This document shows, in pieces, positions 32,585-36,263 of a DNA stretch of 36,263 nt; the first letter of the stretch is position 1; the number at the start of each line of letters is the position of its first letter. The notes below the pieces were generated by a model that saw only the letters and a list, made by a program, of their open reading frames with translations, did not search any database and was not told the DNA's origin. Position numbers and translations under genes: made by a program. The stretch is from NCBI GenBank assembly GCA_013821605.1, contig JACDGP010000051.1, positions 1 to 36,263 of the forward strand, in the 5' to 3' direction. The DNA comes from Herpetosiphonaceae bacterium (GTDB lineage: Bacteria > Chloroflexota > Chloroflexia > Chloroflexales > Kallotenuaceae).

Positions 32585-35301
32585 GATGCAGTCTCCAAGT
32601 CTGCTGCTAGGGCCTGCAGCTCGTAGAGTTTGTTCAAGGCCGCGAGCGGTGTAAGCTCATCGAGCTTGATGCCGAGGAGTTGCCGCAGGGCGGGATGAAC
32701 CGGCGTGGCGATGATCTGCGGCGCGGGATGGGAGACGGTCGTTGATACGTGCCCCTGGGCGCGCACTTCGTCCGAATGCGTTTCTAGCAACGCGAGCACC
32801 TCTGCGGCGCGGCGTACAACCGGACGTGGCAGGCCGGCTAGGCCGGCCACATGAATACCATAGGAGCGGTCGGCTTTGCCGGGCAGGACTTTGCGCAAGA
32901 AGACGATCTGGTCATCATGATCGGCGACCGTGACATGGTAGTTCCGCACACGGGGTAAGGTGTCAGCGAGCGCGGTCAACTCGTGGTAGTGGGTCGCGAA
33001 CAGCGTGCGGCAGCCTAGTTGCGGGTTGCCGTGAAGCCACTCGATGACTGCGCGGGCAATGCTCAGGCCATCATAGGTGCTGGTACCACGTCCCAGCTCA
33101 TCAAGCACGATTAATGAGCGAGGTGTCGCGGTGTGGAGGATGCTGGCAGTCTCGGCCATCTCGACCATGAACGTCGACTGGCCCGTCGCAATGTCGTCTT
33201 GGGCACCAATGCGCGTAAAGATGCGGTCGACCAGCCCGATCCGTGCCGCGTCGGCCGGGACATACGAGCCGATCTGGGCCAGCAGGGTGATCAGGGCTAC
33301 CTGGCGCAGATAGGTGCTTTTGCCGGCCATGTTCGGCCCGGTCACGACCAGGATTTGGGCGTCCTCGGCATCCAGCGTCGTGTCGTTGGGCATGAAGGGC
33401 TCGTGCATCGTGGACTCGACGATGGGGTGGCGTCCGTTGACAATCTCCAGCTCCACGCCCTCGGTTAGGAGCGGGCGAACATAGCGACGACGTACCGCGA
33501 CTTCTGCTAGCCCGACGAAGACGTCTAGCTCAGCCACCGTACGTGCCGTGGCAAGCAAGCGCTGGCCATGCGTGGCGACTTCGGCAATGACGCGCCCGAG
33601 CGCAGCACGCTCTAGTTCACGCAAGCGCAGCTGGTTGCCTTGGAGCAATGTTTCATGCGCCTGCAGTTCGGCAGTCGTGTAACGATCGTTGGAACCGGCA
33701 CCCGGCTTACGTTCATAGGCCGCCGGGATGAGGTATGCTGGAGTGGCTCTGGGGAGTTCAATGAACCAGCCGGTCTTCGGGTTATAGGTGAGCTTGAGCA
33801 GCCGTATGCCAGTGCGTGCGATCTCGCGGGTCTCGAAGGTTCGTAGCCAGTCATGCTCTAGACGTACGGCAGCCACTACACGGTCGAGCTCGGGGTCAAA
33901 GCCGTGACGGATCTTGAGCAGATCGCCACGTTCAACGCCGTCGCCGGTCGCATCCGCTTCATCGTTCAACGCACGCTCTAACAGACAAAGCGAATCGGCG
34001 CAGACGTCAAGGATAGCGTCAGCCGGGAGGAGAGGTGCGGTGTTGCAGAGTGCGGCGGGTGTTGCATTGTGGACGAGCGCAGCGACGGAGGGTAGCGCCC
34101 GCAAGCTATCGCGCAGCCGGTGCACATCCTCGATGCCGGCGACGCCCTGGATGACGCGATTCGCAACACGCTCAAGGTCGCCGACGCCCTTGAGTGCATT
34201 ACGGACGTTGGCGCGCAGGAGCGTTGCTTCGACATAGCGTGTGACGGCGTCTTGCCGGGCTTCGAGCGGCGCAAGGTCAGTGAGGGGTTGCGCGATCCAA
34301 CGCCGTAGCAGGCGACCACCCATGGGAGTGAGGGTTTGGTCAAGCAGGTCTACCAGAGCGCCGCGCTTTCGTGCACCGATGGGGGCCAGCAGTTCCAGAT
34401 TGCGCTGGGTTTGGGGATCGAGCAGCATGGCTGCATCGTGGTGCATGGTGCGGATGTGGTCGATCTGTGCAACCGAGGCACGGTGGGTTTCGCGCAGATA
34501 CTGGATGACGACACCGGCAGCACGGGTTGCTTGGGGCAGACCGGTAAGTCCGAAGCCGGCGAGCGAAGCGGTGTTGAACTGCTGGGTGAGCGACTCGGTG
34601 GCATTTGTGAGATCCCAGTGCCAGGCAGGCCAGATCGTGAGGTTGCCGCGGGTCCACGCCGTGGGGCGCGCAGCTTCGGCCACTCCTTGGCTGGAGCCGT
34701 GCAGCGGCAACGGGATGGTCGAAGTACCGGCATGATCATCAGTGACCAGAATTTCGGCCGGTTGCAAGCGTATTAGTTCGGCTTCGAGGCGTGAGCGTGC
34801 CTGTGGACCATGGAACTCGGTCGCAGCAAATTCGGCGGTCGATACATCACAGTAGGATAGGCCAAAAACGCCGTGATCAACGATCACGGCTGCCAGGTAG
34901 TTGTTGGTACCCCGGTCCAGCAGATCCAGCTCGACGAGCGTGCCGGGCGTAAATACGCGTACGACGGCACGCTTGATAGTCTTTTTGGGCAGCACGCCAG
35001 CCATTGCAGGCTCATCGACCTGCTCGACCAGCACTACACGGTAGCCGCGTTGTAGTAGACGATGGACGGCGTCGCGGCCATTGGCGAGCGGTACCCCGGT
35101 AAAATCGACGGTCTCCTTGCCGAACGGGCGTGGCTTCACACGCAGATTCAGCTCGGTGCCCAGCAAGCGGGCCGTTTCGAAATAAACCTCGAAAAACTCG
35201 CCGTTGCGCCAGAGGACGACCGCGCCCGGATGTTCAGCCTGGGTCTGGCGATATTCGCGCAGCATGGGCGAGAGGGGTGAATTAGTTTCTGCCTCGGTCA
35301 T
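32581..35301 (-). CDS. mutS: DNA mismatch repair protein MutS
   Basis: A 906-residue MutS (a GTG three bases earlier is an alternative start). The mismatch-reading domain has WRNGEFFEVYFETARLLG, holding the F-x-E motif that wedges at mismatches, then the connector, lever and clamp regions. The ATPase has TGPNMAGKSTYLRQ (Walker A, near residue 645), FTRIGAQDDIATGQSTFMVE, LIVLDELGRGTSTYDGLSIA (Walker B and signature) and FATHYHELTAL. It recognises base mispairs after replication. No mutL is in the window. The gene is transcribed towards the GNAT gene. Confidence 0.98.
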   Translation of the reverse strand: MTEAETNSPLSPMLREYRQTQAEHPGAVVLWRNGEFFEVYFETARLLGTELNLRVKPRPFGKETVDFTGVPLANGRDAVHRLLQRGYRVVLVEQVDEPAMAGVLPKKTIKRAVVRVFTPGTLVELDLLDRGTNNYLAAVIVDHGVFGLSYCDVSTAEFAATEFHGPQARSRLEAELIRLQPAEILVTDDHAGTSTIPLPLHGSSQGVAEAARPTAWTRGNLTIWPAWHWDLTNATESLTQQFNTASLAGFGLTGLPQATRAAGVVIQYLRETHRASVAQIDHIRTMHHDAAMLLDPQTQRNLELLAPIGARKRGALVDLLDQTLTPMGGRLLRRWIAQPLTDLAPLEARQDAVTRYVEATLLRANVRNALKGVGDLERVANRVIQGVAGIEDVHRLRDSLRALPSVAALVHNATPAALCNTAPLLPADAILDVCADSLCLLERALNDEADATGDGVERGDLLKIRHGFDPELDRVVAAVRLEHDWLRTFETREIARTGIRLLKLTYNPKTGWFIELPRATPAYLIPAAYERKPGAGSNDRYTTAELQAHETLLQGNQLRLRELERAALGRVIAEVATHGQRLLATARTVAELDVFVGLAEVAVRRRYVRPLLTEGVELEIVNGRHPIVESTMHEPFMPNDTTLDAEDAQILVVTGPNMAGKSTYLRQVALITLLAQIGSYVPADAARIGLVDRIFTRIGAQDDIATGQSTFMVEMAETASILHTATPRSLIVLDELGRGTSTYDGLSIARAVIEWLHGNPQLGCRTLFATHYHELTALADTLPRVRNYHVTVADHDDQIVFLRKVLPGKADRSYGIHVAGLAGLPRPVVRRAAEVLALLETHSDEVRAQGHVSTTVSHPAPQIIATPVHPALRQLLGIKLDELTPLAALNKLYELQALAADLETAS

Positions 35302-35416
35302 CACGCCTAACGTTTTTATCTAGAACAGTTCAAAGAACTGGTCGGTCCCCAGCACTCGCAGCACGTCCTGGGCCAGCTGCTCGATAGGTCCGGTTCGGAA
35401 GACATTGATCCAACCC

Positions 35417-35445
35417 ATGCTACTATCTCTCTATCTAGCAGTCAA
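35417..35445 (-). promoter_or_regulatory. Candidate promoter of mutS
   Basis: On the - strand, TTGACT (35445-35440), a 17-bp spacer and TAGCAT (35422-35417) are well placed about 115 bp before mutS. The region up to the mutS start has no other clear signal. Confidence 0.45.
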
Positions 35446-35461
35446 TAAAGGGAGGTAATCC

Positions 35462-35617
35462 ATGCGACGAAAGAAGCACGCACTTGCGCTGGTGGCGGCG
35501 GTGCTCACCGTTGGCGCCTTGCTGTTCGGGGCTCATTCTGTGACCCATGCTGATCCGACCCCGACTCCAACGCCTAATATACCCAATGGTGTTGGACCCG
35601 GCGGACACGGCGGGTAA
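35462..35617 (+). CDS. Small secreted Pro/Gly-rich peptide (51 aa)
   Basis: ATG 35462 is preceded by GGGAGG, a very strong ribosome site. The 51 codons give a basic start (MRRKKHALA), a hydrophobic core (LVAAVLTVGALLFGA) and a likely signal peptidase site (HSVTHA before DPT). The mature part would be about 20 residues: DPTPTPTPNIPNGVGPGGHG. No homologous family is recognised. Signal and ribosome site make coding likely despite the size; function is unknown. Confidence 0.7.
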   Translation: MRRKKHALALVAAVLTVGALLFGAHSVTHADPTPTPTPNIPNGVGPGGHGG

Positions 35618-35723
35618 GCGTTAGCGGGTTTTGCAAATGGTGTGGGTCATCCAAAAAATCACACATTTGGGGGATCAACAAGGTGGCCGTGGTCGTGTAC
35701 ACTGAGGGCAATGGAAGGTAGTA

Positions 35724-36119
35724 ATGGGCAGTATCTGTCTCCTGGTGGCACATGAGCATCGCTCGTCGCGGGATGTGCTGACGGCAGCAATCAAGATGCT
35801 CCGGCCGGCAATCGAGGTGATTAATCTGGAGCCAGAGTTGCTCGACGAGGCGGTGCTGCGTTGGCAGCCCAAACTGGTGGTTTGTAGCCGCTTGACGCAG
35901 GGGGTAGAGGCGAGCCAGAGCGATTGGATTTTGTTGTATCCGGAGGGCGAACGGCGGGTTGAGCAGCGGATAGCGGGTCATCGGGCGACGGCCGAGGATT
36001 TGGACTTCGGTGTGCTCCTGGCGTATCTGGACCGGCTGGTAGGACTGGCACGCTACGGTAGGGGTGAGCAGAGCCGGGGCCGGCAGCGATCTTCGGAGAC
36101 GGCCGGCTGCTTGCGGTAG
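35724..36119 (+). CDS. Conserved-looking hypothetical protein (131 aa)
   Basis: The frame has GAAGG shortly before ATG 35724. The N-terminal half, ICLLVAHEHRSSRDVLTAAI and then PKLVVCSRLTQGVEASQSDW, looks like alternating strands and helices in a response-regulator-like or Rossmann-type pattern, but the usual phosphoacceptor Asp cluster is not obvious. LLYPEGERRVEQRIAG and LDFGVLLAYLDRLVGLA follow. The C-terminal 20 residues are polar. I recall similar proteins in other Chloroflexota without assigned function, so I leave it unassigned. Confidence 0.65.
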   Translation: MGSICLLVAHEHRSSRDVLTAAIKMLRPAIEVINLEPELLDEAVLRWQPKLVVCSRLTQGVEASQSDWILLYPEGERRVEQRIAGHRATAEDLDFGVLLAYLDRLVGLARYGRGEQSRGRQRSSETAGCLR

Positions 36120-36153
36120 AAGTGGGTCCCCAGTATGGAGGGTATGAACACGC

Positions 36154-36188
36154 AACACCCCCCTAGCCAGGTAGCTAGGGGCGGTGTT
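36154..36188 (+). terminator. Hairpin terminator after the 131-aa gene
   Basis: Arms 36154-36167 (AACACCCCCCTAGC) and 36174-36188 pair over 14 bp with one bulged base, around a 6-base loop. Only a weak pyrimidine stretch (TTCTGTT) follows. The remaining bases to 36263 show no gene. Confidence 0.6.
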
Positions 36189-36263
36189 CTGTTGCCGGTG
36201 GGATTATTTGACCGGTTGGGGTTTGTGGGTGGCGGGGATTGAGTGATGGACGGGAGTTGGGGG

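Noticed and set aside
35320-35418. 32-codon - strand frame upstream of mutS
   Set aside because: Its ATG overlaps the -10 of the likely mutS promoter, so it would lie upstream of the transcript start. Frames of this size are expected by chance.

Overview
The window looks like a chromosomal segment of a Chloroflexota bacterium (class Chloroflexia most likely). This rests on moderately GC-rich coding DNA, a complete LysW-dependent (alpha-aminoadipate) lysine pathway, NACHT proteins with formylglycine-generating-enzyme-like (FGE) C-termini, a Tat-exported ferritin-like protein, and a copy of the CCCTCACCCCTAGCCCCTCTCCC-type dispersed repeat. The assignment is an inference from gene content; no rRNA or other phylogenetic marker was seen.

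Layout. 1-3531: a ferritin-like protein running off the left edge, a DoxX membrane protein, an ECF sigma factor with its zinc-finger anti-sigma factor, and a maleylpyruvate-isomerase-like protein. 3700-13800: an accessory/conflict island, all on the + strand, with a broken xisH, xisI, a Uma2 nuclease, and a complete diversity-generating retroelement (DGR). The DGR order is target 1 (NACHT-FGE, frameshifted) with VR1, reverse transcriptase, avd, template repeat TR, then target 2 (NACHT-FGE, intact) with VR2. A third protein follows that shares a glycine/valine-rich motif with both targets. TR and the two VRs align over 109 bp without gaps: 17 adenine-position differences plus one non-adenine difference in VR1, and 13 adenine-position differences with no other change in VR2.

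13797-14973: a DUF3037/HipA-like pair. 15116-24392: a nine-reading-frame lysine operon (- strand) in the order homocitrate synthase, homoaconitase large and small subunits, homoisocitrate dehydrogenase running in frame into LysW, LysX, LysY, LysZ, LysJ, LysK. Upstream of it I find a consensus-like promoter, a 24-codon leader peptide with four Lys codons (Lys-Lys-Gly-Ala-Lys-Lys), and mutually exclusive hairpins ending in a strong terminator. This is a classical ribosome-stalling attenuator that should sense charged tRNA-Lys.

24886-36263: an EEP-family hydrolase, then (- strand) a GT39-like membrane glycosyltransferase, a Ser/Thr kinase with one PASTA-like segment, a 71-aa protein, lysyl-tRNA synthetase and a DeoR regulator. 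These are followed by a divergent DUF4406 gene with a truncated nudK, a GNAT acetyltransferase and MutS, and at the right edge a 51-aa secreted peptide and an unrecognised 131-aa protein.

The two most notable systems are the two-target DGR acting on NACHT-type conflict proteins, and the lysine leader-peptide attenuator.
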